Shown here one piece after another: positions 1-8,116 of a stretch of 64,000 nucleotides of DNA (position 1 is the first letter of the stretch; every line of letters begins with the position of its first letter). The notes beneath the pieces are model-generated. The model was not told the origin of the DNA. It saw nothing but the letters and a program-made list of their open reading frames with translations, and made no database searches. Origin of the DNA: Symbioplanes lichenis (GTDB lineage: Bacteria > Actinomycetota > Actinomycetes > Mycobacteriales > Micromonosporaceae); contig NZ_JAUZQD010000002.1 of assembly GCF_030709675.1 (NCBI RefSeq), positions 558,001 to 622,000 on the forward strand. The letters are read 5' to 3'. Made by a program: the position numbers and the translations under genes.

Positions 1-1164
1 GCGGCTGACGACGACCACCTCGTCGACGCCCGGGGCGGCCCGCAGGACGGCCTCCACCTCGGACAACTCGAACTTCAGCCCGCCGACCACGACGACCGGG
101 TCGGACCGTCCACGGACCCGGAGGACACCTTGGTCGAGGTTGCCCCGGTCACCGGTGTGCAGGCGACCGTCACGGTAGCGTTCGGAGCCCGCCGACGTGA
201 GGTACGGCGACGCCGGAGTCGCGACGGTGACCTCGCCGTCATCGATGACGACGTCATGTCCGCCGATGACCGGGCCGACAGCGGGTGCATGTGCGCCGGC
301 CACGTCCATGGCGACCATGCCGAGCTCCGTGAGCCCGTACGACTGACCGGGGACGACACCGTGGGCGCGCGTGAAGGTGTCGTAGGTCCGCTCGGACATC
401 AGCTCGCCGCCGGACACCACCGCCCGCACGTCACGCAGAGTTCCCGGCGGTAGCGTGGCCAGCAGATCGAAGTGCGCGGGCACGCCACTGATCAGCGTCG
501 GCCGCAGTCGCTCGGCGGCGGCCTGCAGATCGTGCGGCCGTGCGGACCGCGCGAACGCCAGGGTCGCGCCCGATCGTAGGCCGTGCAGTACGGCGCCGAG
601 CAGCCCGAAGCTGTGGGCCAGGGAATTGAGCACCAGCACGACGTCGTCCCGCGTCGTCCAGCCGGGCACGTCGGCGAACGCCGCCAGTTCCGCCCGCAGA
701 CCCTCGGCCCGGCGGCCGATGACCTTCGGCTCGCCGGTGGAACCGGAACTGAACTGCACCAGGGCGTGCGGCCCGCCCGGCAGCCCGGCCGGCGCCCAGT
801 CGAGCACCTTGACGTCGGGGTCGGCCTCGAACCGGGTCATGATGTGACCGGTGCGCCCGGTGACCACCACGGCCGGCGGTACGGCACGCAGATGTCGTTC
901 CCGCTCGGCCTCGCTGAGGCGGGGATCCACCAACTGCAGTGGGGTCCCCAGGCCCAGCACGGCCAGAACGACGGCGACGGTCGTCACGCTCGGCCCCAGC
1001 TGCACCGCCACCGGACCGTCCGCGGCTGCGGTCGCGAGAGCCTTCCGCCACTCGGTCACCTTCGACCGCAGTTCACGATAGGTGACCAGGCCATCCGGCG
1101 AAATCACGGCCAGCGCCCGATCCGGTGCCGGAGCGAGCAGGTCCACCAGCCAGTCCGCGGTCAT
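1..1164 (-). CDS. AMP-forming acyl/aryl ligase (adenylation enzyme), C-terminus outside window
   Basis: The visible 388 residues are an ANL-superfamily adenylation enzyme. The P-loop FSSGSTGEPK lies near residue 155, a QSYGLTE motif near 270 and LHTGDRG near 340, followed by the hinge and the start of the C-terminal lid. The ATG overlaps the stop of the preceding griH-like gene (ATGA), so it is the last visible gene of a leftward operon. No carrier or condensation domain is attached in the visible part. In an operon that makes 3-amino-4-hydroxybenzoate and encodes two ACPs, the natural role is to activate that acid and load it on a carrier; this substrate is inferred from context. The protein continues beyond base 1. 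Confidence 0.85.
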   Translation of the reverse strand, partial: MTADWLVDLLAPAPDRALAVISPDGLVTYRELRSKVTEWRKALATAAADGPVAVQLGPSVTTVAVVLAVLGLGTPLQLVDPRLSEAERERHLRAVPPAVVVTGRTGHIMTRFEADPDVKVLDWAPAGLPGGPHALVQFSSGSTGEPKVIGRRAEGLRAELAAFADVPGWTTRDDVVLVLNSLAHSFGLLGAVLHGLRSGATLAFARSARPHDLQAAAERLRPTLISGVPAHFDLLATLPPGTLRDVRAVVSGGELMSERTYDTFTRAHGVVPGQSYGLTELGMVAMDVAGAHAPAVGPVIGGHDVVIDDGEVTVATPASPYLTSAGSERYRDGRLHTGDRGNLDQGVLRVRGRSDPVVVVGGLKFELSEVEAVLRAAPGVDEVVVVSR

Positions 1165-2288
1165 CGTTCGAGACAGAACTCGTCGACCGGATAGCCGACG
1201 TGCCGCCGGTCCTCGGCGACATAGCCCAGCAGCTCGGTGCCCGGCTTCAGCTCGGTGACGTTCAGCACCGTGCCGCCGGGACCCAGCAGGCGTACATGCC
1301 AGTCGTCCTGGACGGCGATGCAGACCTGCCGGCCGTCGGCGGCGTTCGCGGTCACCTGCAGCAACGGCCGCCGCTCGAGCTTCGCCCGGCCCACGACGAG
1401 CTTCCGCGTCACGCCCTCGGTGTTCGCCGCCAGAACCGTCATGCCGGCACGCAGCTCGGAGAGGTAGTTCGTGCGGTTGTCCCCCTGCAGCACATAGGAG
1501 TGCAGCGCACCGGCGTTCACCCGGAAGGGCCGTGTCGGCATGTAGGGCAGGGGGTGCGTCTCGCTGCAGCACAGGATGAAACCGTGGGCGAACGAGCCGA
1601 TGAGGATGCCCTCGTTCTCGTCGAAGTGGCTGCAGGTGTCGATGCATACCCGGTCGCCGAGACCAACGTGCTCGATCGACTCGACGACGAGCGTGGCGAG
1701 TTTGAGGGGCGGCGACACGTCGGCGACCACGGCCTGCAGCTCCAGCACCTGCGCGGGCCGCTCGGGGGCGAGCAGCAAACCCTCCGAACCCTTCTCCAGA
1801 ACGCCGAGGACGATCTCGGCCTCCACGGCGTCACTGACCACGCAGATGAGTTCACCGCTCGACTTGTCGGCAGCGGCGATCACGATTTCCAGGGGGATCT
1901 TGGTCGGATCGGTGAACTCGACGACCGTCCGTGGCATCCGCGCCGCGCTGGCGCAGGCCAGCGTCAAGGACTCCTGATCCCGTACGCGGACGAACGCGGC
2001 CACCGGAATCTGGAGCTGGTGAGCCGTTTCCAGGTCGTCCGCGCTGTCGACGGGCAGGAGCAGGACGTCCGCGTTGTGGACGGCGGGGTCGGTGATCCCG
2101 GCGGGGTGCGCACGCCATTGCTCGGTCTCCGGTCCCGCGTAGACCCGCAGCACGGTCGGGGGCAGGTCGCCGAGGCGGCCGGGATCGCCGTCGACGACGG
2201 CATCGGCCCGCCCGTGCAATGCGGCCTGGCAGACGGCTCCCGCCGCGTCAGCCGGCGCCTTGCGCAGATCAATCCAGGTGCTTCTCAT
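1161..2288 (-). CDS. griH: 3-amino-4-hydroxybenzoate synthase, GriH / type II dehydroquinate synthase family
   Basis: The 375-residue protein belongs to the archaeal-type dehydroquinate synthase II family. The core reads GDRVCIDTCSHFDENEG near residue 215, then FRVNAGALHSYVL and YLSELRAGM, the conserved C-terminal signature of this family. In actinomycetes the homologue GriH converts the C7 amino-dihydroxy-oxo-heptanoate phosphate made by GriI into 3-amino-4-hydroxybenzoic acid without NAD. The gene for a GriI-type aldolase lies directly upstream, which favours that role over aromatic amino acid synthesis. A GGAGG ribosome site precedes the ATG by a few bases. Its stop overlaps the start of the ligase gene. 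Confidence 0.9.
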   Translation of the reverse strand: MRSTWIDLRKAPADAAGAVCQAALHGRADAVVDGDPGRLGDLPPTVLRVYAGPETEQWRAHPAGITDPAVHNADVLLLPVDSADDLETAHQLQIPVAAFVRVRDQESLTLACASAARMPRTVVEFTDPTKIPLEIVIAAADKSSGELICVVSDAVEAEIVLGVLEKGSEGLLLAPERPAQVLELQAVVADVSPPLKLATLVVESIEHVGLGDRVCIDTCSHFDENEGILIGSFAHGFILCCSETHPLPYMPTRPFRVNAGALHSYVLQGDNRTNYLSELRAGMTVLAANTEGVTRKLVVGRAKLERRPLLQVTANAADGRQVCIAVQDDWHVRLLGPGGTVLNVTELKPGTELLGYVAEDRRHVGYPVDEFCLER

Positions 2289-2312
2289 CGAATCCTCCGT
2301 GGGCAGTCGGGA

Positions 2313-3158
2313 TCAGCGGTGGGCGCGGGCCGGGTGGACGACGTTGGTCAGGGCGCCGACGACGCCGGCCGGGTCGGGGTCGGCCCAGACGCGCCGGCCG
2401 ACGGCGAGGCCGGCGGCGCCGGCGGCGACCGCGTCCTCGGCCAGCCGGATCAGTCCGTAGTCGTCGTCATCGGCGCGGGGGCCGCCCGAGATGACGAGGT
2501 GTGCGGCGCAGTTGTCGACGATCGCCGGCAACTCGTCGGTGAGCCGGGGTGGCGAGGTCTTCACGATGTCCGCTCCGAGATCGACCGCGACGTTGGTGAT
2601 GTGGGACAGCAGGACCGGATCGAGCGGGTCGGCGACGTTCGGCCCGCGCGCATAGACCATCGCCAGCAGCGGCATCCCGAACGTGGCGCAGGCCGTGGCC
2701 ACGTCACCGAAGTCGCGCAGTTGCTCGCTCTCGGTGGCCGAGCCGAAATTGACGTGGATGCTCACCCCGTCGGCGCCCAGCCGCACGGCGTCCTCGACGC
2801 TGCCGACCAGCACCTTGGCGTCCGCATCGGGTGCGTTGCGGGTGCTCGCCGACAGGTGGACGATCAACGCACACGTGCCCAGGGGAAGGTCGGCGATCGT
2901 GGCAGCACGACCCTTGTGTACGACGATCGCGTCCGCACCGGCTGCCGCGACTTCCGTCACGATCCGCCGGAACTTCGGCACGGAGGCGATGGGCCCGTCG
3001 GAGATCGAATGATCCATGGGAACGAACAGGAACCGGCCGTCGTCGTGACCGAGCCGGCCGAGCCGGCGCAGCTTACCCGGTCCCGCGGCGGCGTCGCGGT
3101 ACAGCGCCGGAACGCCGTCTGCCCGGGTGTCCCGGGCCGAAGCGGATGAGATGCTCAT
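2313..3158 (-). CDS. griI: GriI-type aldolase (aspartate semialdehyde + DHAP condensation)
   Basis: A 281-residue class I aldolase of the DhnA/DeoC group. VPMDHSISDGP near residue 46 matches the DhnA-type N-terminal motif, ADIVKTSPP near 190 carries the likely Schiff-base lysine, and GGP plus AVGRRVW near the C-terminus form the phosphate site. The known homologue GriI joins L-aspartate 4-semialdehyde and dihydroxyacetone phosphate to give the C7 precursor that GriH aromatises. I chose the ATG at 3158 because it overlaps the upstream stop (ATGA) and sits 4 bases after a GGGGGG stretch. The ATG 12 bases upstream would translate that stretch as MGGS. Confidence 0.9.
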   Translation of the reverse strand: MSISSASARDTRADGVPALYRDAAAGPGKLRRLGRLGHDDGRFLFVPMDHSISDGPIASVPKFRRIVTEVAAAGADAIVVHKGRAATIADLPLGTCALIVHLSASTRNAPDADAKVLVGSVEDAVRLGADGVSIHVNFGSATESEQLRDFGDVATACATFGMPLLAMVYARGPNVADPLDPVLLSHITNVAVDLGADIVKTSPPRLTDELPAIVDNCAAHLVISGGPRADDDDYGLIRLAEDAVAAGAAGLAVGRRVWADPDPAGVVGALTNVVHPARAHR

Positions 3159-3871
3159 CGAACCCCCCATGTCTGTCGCTGATCGGGCTGAACCCCGGCC
3201 AGGGCGAGAAAGCCGGCCAGAGGGTGGGGCGGCTGCAGCGAGGACGGCGGTGCCGGGATCTTGCCGTACCCGTCAGCGTCCACCAGAACGGCAACGCAAC
3301 ATTCGTAGCCGGGTGCCGGCTGTTCCCCGTGTGACTCCAGCTGCCGCAGCGACTCGAGGGGTCGCTGCTCGGCACCGATGTCGACATAGACGAGCAGGAC
3401 GCGACTGACCTCGGGCTCCGCGAGCATGAGGTCAGCTGTCTCCACGGCGTCCGCGTAGAGGCCGGAGGTGCCGCTGACACAGACCATGGGTCCGGTGATG
3501 CCGTACGCCGCGCTGACATGGCCCAGCACCGAGGTCGGCACCGACTGGTAGAACAGGAGCGGCTGAGGCCGCCGGCCGGCGGCCACAGCCACGCTCGCCC
3601 GGTCGGCGGTCGTGGTGTCGCCGAGGACCGAGGCGAGCACCACACCGGTCGTGGAGCCGCTCGCCGGATCCAGCGTGCCCAGGCATGCTGCCATGGCGCG
3701 ATGGACGAGCGGGTTGAAGCGTGACTCGATGAAACCCGGCACCATCGGCAGATCGATCGGGCTGCGGCGATCGTCCGGCACCGGGCAGCCGGCATCGATC
3801 CAGCCGGGCGCATCGGCCAAATCGTCACCCCACGGTCCGATCGCGGCCGCGGCGCGCGGGCGAAGACTCAT
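3155..3871 (-). CDS. Half-length beta-ketoacyl synthase-like protein (chain-length-factor-like partner)
   Basis: This 238-residue protein has only the N-terminal half of the thiolase fold used by ketosynthases, resembling the short ketoacyl-synthase-like proteins of aryl polyene and type II polyketide clusters. The segment GPMVCVSGTSGLYA near residue 128 aligns with the ketosynthase nucleophile loop, but by manual alignment the nucleophile position is Gly134 and the nearby Cys131 is displaced. The usual HGTGT and KxxxGH histidine motifs are absent because the protein ends before them. It is translationally coupled to the full ketosynthase gene and so is probably its non-catalytic partner. Exact role inferred. 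Confidence 0.7.
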   Translation of the reverse strand: MSLRPRAAAAIGPWGDDLADAPGWIDAGCPVPDDRRSPIDLPMVPGFIESRFNPLVHRAMAACLGTLDPASGSTTGVVLASVLGDTTTADRASVAVAAGRRPQPLLFYQSVPTSVLGHVSAAYGITGPMVCVSGTSGLYADAVETADLMLAEPEVSRVLLVYVDIGAEQRPLESLRQLESHGEQPAPGYECCVAVLVDADGYGKIPAPPSSLQPPHPLAGFLALAGVQPDQRQTWGVR

Positions 3872-5004
3872 CCCGGCCGCCTCAGGACGAGTGCGGCGTT
3901 GACGCCACCGAAGGCCGCGGACACGCTCATCACCTGTCGCAGGTCCGCCGGCCGGGGACGATTGGGCACACAGTCCAGCACGCAGTCGGCGTCCGGCTCC
4001 AGAAAGCCGGCCGTCGGCGGTATGACGCCGTCCCGCAGCGCCAGCATCGAGATCACCGCCTCCAGCGCTCCCGATCCCTCCAGCGCGTGTCCGGTCATCG
4101 ACTTGGTCGAGCTGACCGGGGGCAGCGCGTCGCCGAAAACCGCCCGGAGGGCCGCCGTCTCGGCGGGGTCGTTGACCGGTGTCCCGGTGCCGTGCGCATT
4201 GACGTAGTCGATGTCCGCGGCGGACGCCCCGGCCCGGCCCATGGCGAGCGTCATGGCGCGGGCCATGCCCGCGCCGTCCGGGTGCGGGCGGCACACGTGG
4301 TACGCATCCGAGGCCTGACCCCAGCCCGCGACGATGGCGAGCGGCTCCGCCCCGCGGGCCCGGACGGCGGCGGCCGGCTCGAGGACCAGCACGCCCACCC
4401 CGTCGCCGAGCAGCAGGCCTGTCCGGCCCTTGCTGAACGGCCGGACGACGGACGCGGTGGTCAGCGCGCGACCGGAGTCGAACTTGGCGAAGAACTCCTC
4501 GTCGACCAGATATCCGCCGCCGGCCAGGACCGTCCGCTCCCGGCCGGCGGCGATCAGCTGGCAGCCCTGGATGATCGCCGTCGTCGCGGCGACACATCCG
4601 TTGGTGAAGGCCCGTCGCCGCTCGCCGCCCAGCCCGAGTTCGCCGGCGATGAACTGAGCGTGGTGAGCGGCGGTAGCGGCCCGCAGTCCGGCGGTCTCGC
4701 CATGGCGCCAGTAGCGCGTCAGCCCGGTCCAGTCGCCCTGCGTCCCGAGCAGGACCGCGGCCGGTCCGGCCTGGTCGATGCCGGCCATCGCGACCGCCTC
4801 GTGCGCGACCTCCACGAAGGTGTCGGCGAGCGGGCCGGCGTCGGCCGAAACACCGCCGTAACGGGCCCGGAATCGAGTCGCGTCAAATCGCTTGATCTCG
4901 CTGAATCCGTGCCGCCCGGAAAGCACTCCGCCAGCCAGGGAACTCGATCCTGAACCGAATGCACTAAATACCCCGAAGCCGGATACGGCCACCTCGACGG
5001 TCAC
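3868..5004 (-). CDS. 3-oxoacyl-ACP synthase (FabF-type ketosynthase)
   Basis: A complete ketosynthase of 378 residues with the full triad visible: Cys137 in TNGCVAATTA, His271 in HGTGTPVNDP and His306 in KSMTGHALEG. It performs decarboxylative condensation of malonyl-ACP with a carrier-bound acyl or aryl group. It starts with GTG overlapping the stop of the second ACP gene (GTGA) and its stop overlaps the start of the half-length partner. Between ACP genes and aminohydroxybenzoate biosynthesis genes, it probably extends the aryl starter, in the manner of the lower chain of manumycin-type compounds. No ketoreductase or dehydratase is in the window; they may lie to the left. Confidence 0.88.
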   Translation of the reverse strand: MTVEVAVSGFGVFSAFGSGSSSLAGGVLSGRHGFSEIKRFDATRFRARYGGVSADAGPLADTFVEVAHEAVAMAGIDQAGPAAVLLGTQGDWTGLTRYWRHGETAGLRAATAAHHAQFIAGELGLGGERRRAFTNGCVAATTAIIQGCQLIAAGRERTVLAGGGYLVDEEFFAKFDSGRALTTASVVRPFSKGRTGLLLGDGVGVLVLEPAAAVRARGAEPLAIVAGWGQASDAYHVCRPHPDGAGMARAMTLAMGRAGASAADIDYVNAHGTGTPVNDPAETAALRAVFGDALPPVSSTKSMTGHALEGSGALEAVISMLALRDGVIPPTAGFLEPDADCVLDCVPNRPRPADLRQVMSVSAAFGGVNAALVLRRPG

Positions 5005-5264
5005 GGTGACGCCTCGTGACCGCGGGCCATATCGTTGATCAGGTCCACCAATTCGCTAATGGTTGTCCCGCCCTCGAACCGCATGGCGTCGTCATCGTCG
5101 AGAGAAACCCCGTAGCGCTGGTGGACAACATGGCAGAACCAGGTCAGACGGAGCGAGTCGAGCGTGAAAGGAGTTTCCGGATCAGCAATTCTCGGCCCGT
5201 CCGGCACGGCCTCCGCCAGGAGGTCCGCCAGCTCGGCCCCGGTGACCAGCGGACCCATCATCAC
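5001..5264 (-). CDS. Acyl carrier protein (second copy)
   Basis: An 87-residue carrier protein. Ser37 in TLDSLRLTW is the likely phosphopantetheine attachment site, and the spacing to the following acidic helix fits ACPs. The reading frame begins GTG-ATG-ATG; the GTG overlaps the stop of the first ACP gene, so coupling favours the first codon, though either ATG is possible. It overlaps the ketosynthase start at its other end. The two ACPs share little sequence, which suggests separate duties such as starter loading and chain extension; that split is inferred. Confidence 0.82.
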   Translation of the reverse strand: MMMGPLVTGAELADLLAEAVPDGPRIADPETPFTLDSLRLTWFCHVVHQRYGVSLDDDDAMRFEGGTTISELVDLINDMARGHEASP

Positions 5265-5515
5265 ACCCCGGCGGCGGCGCGGGCGTCCAGGTAACCGGCC
5301 AGCCCCTGCACCGTCATGCCGGGAAGAAGTCCCAGTTCATCATCGGGTATCGCGACACCCAGGCCCTCTTCGCAGTGCATCGCGAGCTCGGTGAAGCCGA
5401 TCGACTCGAGGTCCAGGCCGCCGGTTCCCAGCGGCGTCCGGGGCGACACACCGTCCGTGGGCATCTGCATCTTGTCGCGAAGGACGTGAATGATGAATTC
5501 CGTCGTGGACGCCAT
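5261..5515 (-). CDS. Acyl carrier protein (first gene of the leftward operon)
   Basis: An 84-residue ACP with the modified serine at about residue 38 in GLDLESIGFTEL and a classical acidic helix II. The ATG at 5515 is preceded by GGAGACTCC, a good ribosome site, and longer readings upstream lack one. It heads a seven-gene leftward operon in which every junction but one is a stop/start overlap; the exception is a short gap between griI and griH. Confidence 0.85.
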   Translation of the reverse strand: MASTTEFIIHVLRDKMQMPTDGVSPRTPLGTGGLDLESIGFTELAMHCEEGLGVAIPDDELGLLPGMTVQGLAGYLDARAAAGV

Positions 5516-5873
5516 GGAGTCTCCAACCAACATTCGCTCAGAACGCGACTGCGTCAGCGTGTGGAAAATATTTCGACTGCATCCGGCCCGCGATCCCCTG
5601 GCCGCCCGTGCGACTCCGTCAGGGGGCGCAGGCACCGCGTCGGACCGACCGTGATCACCACACCGGCTGCATTACACAATAGACGAGTTTCGCTACATGT
5701 ATAGCCCCCGCCGCACCCGGTCCCCGGCGGGTCGGCCGAAGCCCCAGCACCCCCGGCCGCGCCACGCATCGCGCTGTAGCGCGTTGGCGGGTATCGATAT
5801 ATCATGACGCCCGAATGGATCTTCGCTATAGCTTGGGAAGCGTCCGCCGGCCGGGCGAGCGCGCCGGACGAAG
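5516..5873. promoter_or_regulatory. Divergent intergenic region between the AHBA/ketosynthase operon and the class II aldolase gene
   Basis: No gene is visible. It holds two AT-rich islands that stand out in this GC-rich window: about 5665-5705, with the palindrome CTACATGTATAG, and about 5788-5830, with GATATATC and CTATAG. A small inverted repeat GCGCTGTAGCGC lies at about 5771. These are where I would place the two divergent promoters and a possible operator. No exact -35/-10 pair is convincing. Confidence 0.4.
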
Positions 5874-6503
5874 GTGAGCAAGGTGGATCCGACGGGGGAC
5901 GAAACAAGCCATCGGGATGCGCTGGTCGCCGCGGCAGGCGCCGTCGCGGCCTCGCGCATTCTGTCGTTGAGCGGGCACGGCAACGTGAGCATCCGGCCGG
6001 GCGACGGCAACGTCGTGTACTACACGGCGGCGCCGAGCCTCCGGGACTTCCCGCCGGAGGCCGTGGTCCGCCTCGAACTGTCCGGCCGCGTCCTGGACGG
6101 CACGCTGCCGCCCCTCTCCGCCGCCGCGGTCGACATGCACCTCACCGTGTACCGGTACAGGCCCGACGTCCACTGCGTGATCCACACGCATTCACCGGCG
6201 GCCACGACCTTCGCGGTCGCCGGGCGGCCGATCCGGGCGTGGGCGGAGCCGCTGGTGATCTTCGGCATGGACGACGGCATCCCGGTCGTGCCCTACGCGC
6301 GGCGGGGCACTCCCGCCGCGGCGGAGCACATCCGGGCGGCCCTGCGGCCGGGACTCTCCGCGATCCTGCTCGAGAACCACGGTGTCCTGACCTTCCACGA
6401 GACCGTGAAGCAGGCGCTGCACACGGCGGTCCTGGTGGAGGAGGCCGCGCAGCTCGGCCTCGGCGCGGCTGCGCTGGGCGGCCCGAAAGACATCTCCGGC
6501 TGA
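5874..6503 (+). CDS. Class II aldolase/adducin family protein
   Basis: The 209-residue protein has the class II aldolase fold signature: SGHGNVS near residue 33, zinc ligands His104 and His106 in HTHSP, and the third ligand His169 in ENHGVL. Family members cleave or form C-C bonds in sugar phosphates, often with DHAP or a similar ketose product. The glutamate usually found three residues before the conserved MH(L) motif seems replaced by alanine (SAAAVDMHL), so chemistry may differ. The start may be GTG 5874 or GTG 5883; the second has AAGG at better spacing. It stands alone, divergent from the ACP operon and convergent with the next gene. Confidence 0.8.
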   Translation: MSKVDPTGDETSHRDALVAAAGAVAASRILSLSGHGNVSIRPGDGNVVYYTAAPSLRDFPPEAVVRLELSGRVLDGTLPPLSAAAVDMHLTVYRYRPDVHCVIHTHSPAATTFAVAGRPIRAWAEPLVIFGMDDGIPVVPYARRGTPAAAEHIRAALRPGLSAILLENHGVLTFHETVKQALHTAVLVEEAAQLGLGAAALGGPKDISG

Positions 6504-6525
6504 TGGACCGGTGCCCGGGACCCGA

Positions 6526-7650
6526 TCAACGACCAAGCGGTCCGAGTCCGCCCTCGGCAAGCCGCATCATGGCAGCCCGGACCGCATTTCCCACCGCCGC
6601 CCGGACCGGGCCGCGGACCGCGTCGAGCTCGCCGGGCGACATCAACGCGCGCAGAGCCCCGTCGCCCAGGGTCGCGAACGCCTGATCGGCCGGCGATCCC
6701 GGGCCGAAGGAGAGCCGGTCGACCGGCGCGAGAGCAGCAGCGGTCATGGTGATTCCCACAGCCATCTCAACCACCCCGGCCAGATGCCCGGCCGGCCCCG
6801 GAGGGAGATCCGACATGACCAATCCCACTTCGCGCAACGTGTCCACAGTGTTTGCTCCGGACCAGCCGAGTCCTTTGAGGACCGGACTCAGGGACTCGCG
6901 GTGCCACTCGTCGGCGTCCGTCCCGTTTCGCACCAGCAGCCACGTCTTGCCGGCCCGCCATTGGTAGAACGGCAGGACCGGCACGCCTTCGACCGTCGCC
7001 CCGGGCGGGAGAGCGCCGGCCGGGTCGTACTGGACGGACAGCCGCGGACCCTGCCACGTGTTACCGGTCAGGCTCGGCAGATCCCGGTGCTGAGCGAGGT
7101 TGGGCGACGGGACCAGGTGTCGCAGACCCTCCTGCCGCAGAAATCTCAGCACGAGCACGTCTTCCGGCTCCGAGTGGTCGTCATGTGCCGACAGATGACG
7201 GCCCAGGGCCCGGGCGGCCGCGGCGGGAAGAAGGAGCACCTGGGTATGAACGTACTTGTCGACTCCCTCCACCCAGCCGGCCCCCATCAGGGCGGCCACG
7301 CGGATCAGGGAAGCCGTCTTGCAACCCCACTCGGCGAAGAAGGAGACGGCACAGTCCGGGAACATGCGGGCCGCCTCGTGCACCACGTCGACGAAGTTCG
7401 CGCAGAGCTCGACGTCATCCTGGACGACCAGGTGATGAGTGGCCGAATCGGCAACGCCGGACCATGCCGCGGCCGCCGATTGCCACGCCGTCGGATGCGG
7501 GTCGACGGTGTGCTCATAAGAAATTCCGGTATCGATGCCGGTCATACTTTTTCGCAATCCTTCGATGTAATGACTGCGGCCCCTGACCCCCATGATCATT
7601 GCAGATATACGAACGCTGTCCGACAAACCTCGGGGCGACTTGATGACCAT
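6526..7650 (-). CDS. GT-A-like glycosyltransferase family protein, paralogue 1 of 3
   Basis: A 374-residue protein whose N-terminal half resembles a GT-A nucleotide-sugar transferase: first strand VRISAMIMGVRGR, then THHLVVQDDV with Asp78-Asp79 at the DxD position, and PNLAQHRDLPSLTGN near 195, where GT-A enzymes often place a metal-binding histidine. Two relatives lie at 10337 and 24870 with the same layout; this copy is the most divergent. No signal peptide or membrane segment is seen. No ribosome site precedes the ATG; GATACT lies about 16 bases upstream, so a leaderless message is possible. The donor and acceptor cannot be read from sequence, and a non-glycosyl role is open. Confidence 0.55.
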   Translation of the reverse strand: MVIKSPRGLSDSVRISAMIMGVRGRSHYIEGLRKSMTGIDTGISYEHTVDPHPTAWQSAAAAWSGVADSATHHLVVQDDVELCANFVDVVHEAARMFPDCAVSFFAEWGCKTASLIRVAALMGAGWVEGVDKYVHTQVLLLPAAAARALGRHLSAHDDHSEPEDVLVLRFLRQEGLRHLVPSPNLAQHRDLPSLTGNTWQGPRLSVQYDPAGALPPGATVEGVPVLPFYQWRAGKTWLLVRNGTDADEWHRESLSPVLKGLGWSGANTVDTLREVGLVMSDLPPGPAGHLAGVVEMAVGITMTAAALAPVDRLSFGPGSPADQAFATLGDGALRALMSPGELDAVRGPVRAAVGNAVRAAMMRLAEGGLGPLGR

Positions 7651-7888
7651 GACGCCGGACCATAGTATCTACCGGAAGGCCGGTCAACTGTGCCATACTC
7701 GGGCCGTGCGAAAAAGCCACTTCGGCATTGGTGCCACCCTCGGGCGACGCTCCGTCCGAGCGGATCACCAGGCGGCTCGCGCGGCGCGCGCGAAGGTGCC
7801 GCCAGCAGCGCACATCGCGCCACACAGGAGTCGGCCGCGGCGGCTGCGCCGCACCGTCGACAGCCTATTTCGAGGAGAGGCGGAATTT

Positions 7889-8116
7889 GTGCTTGATGCG
7901 GTTCTGCAGGGCTGGGAGTCAGTGTTCGGCCGCACGATCGACCCGGACGACAACGTGTTCGACGACCTCCATGCGGAGTCGCTTCAGATACTCGAGCTGC
8001 TGGAAGTCATGGGTGACATTCTCGATGTGTATGTGACCGTCGACGATCTTTATTCACACCCCACACCACGGGCCGTCATGGCTTTGGCGGAAGCCGGGGC
8101 CAACGGTGCCGCATGA
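7889..8116 (+). CDS. Free-standing peptidyl/acyl carrier protein
   Basis: A 75-residue carrier protein with the attachment serine in DDLHAESLQILELLE. GTG 7889 is chosen because AGGAGAGG precedes it at good spacing and the carrier fold begins right after; the frame upstream is not protein-like. Its stop lies inside the start of the condensation-domain gene at 8106 (11-base overlap), so the two are made together and probably work together. The 238 bases upstream hold the promoter region shared with the divergent GT-like gene. Confidence 0.75.
   Translation: MLDAVLQGWESVFGRTIDPDDNVFDDLHAESLQILELLEVMGDILDVYVTVDDLYSHPTPRAVMALAEAGANGAA

Noticed and set aside
1161..2288. Housekeeping dehydroquinate synthase
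   Set aside because: The type II family protein sits beside a GriI-type aldolase and a ligase/ACP operon, so aminohydroxybenzoate synthesis is the better reading.
1125..3149. A 674-codon plus-strand frame
   Set aside because: It lies antisense to the griH and griI genes, is Gly/Arg/Asp-rich and shows no domain; it is a by-product of high GC.
3872..4597. N-terminal extension of the half-ketosynthase frame
   Set aside because: The extension is antisense-like Arg/Gly-rich sequence overlapping the ketosynthase gene; ATG 3871 with an ATGA overlap is clearly better.
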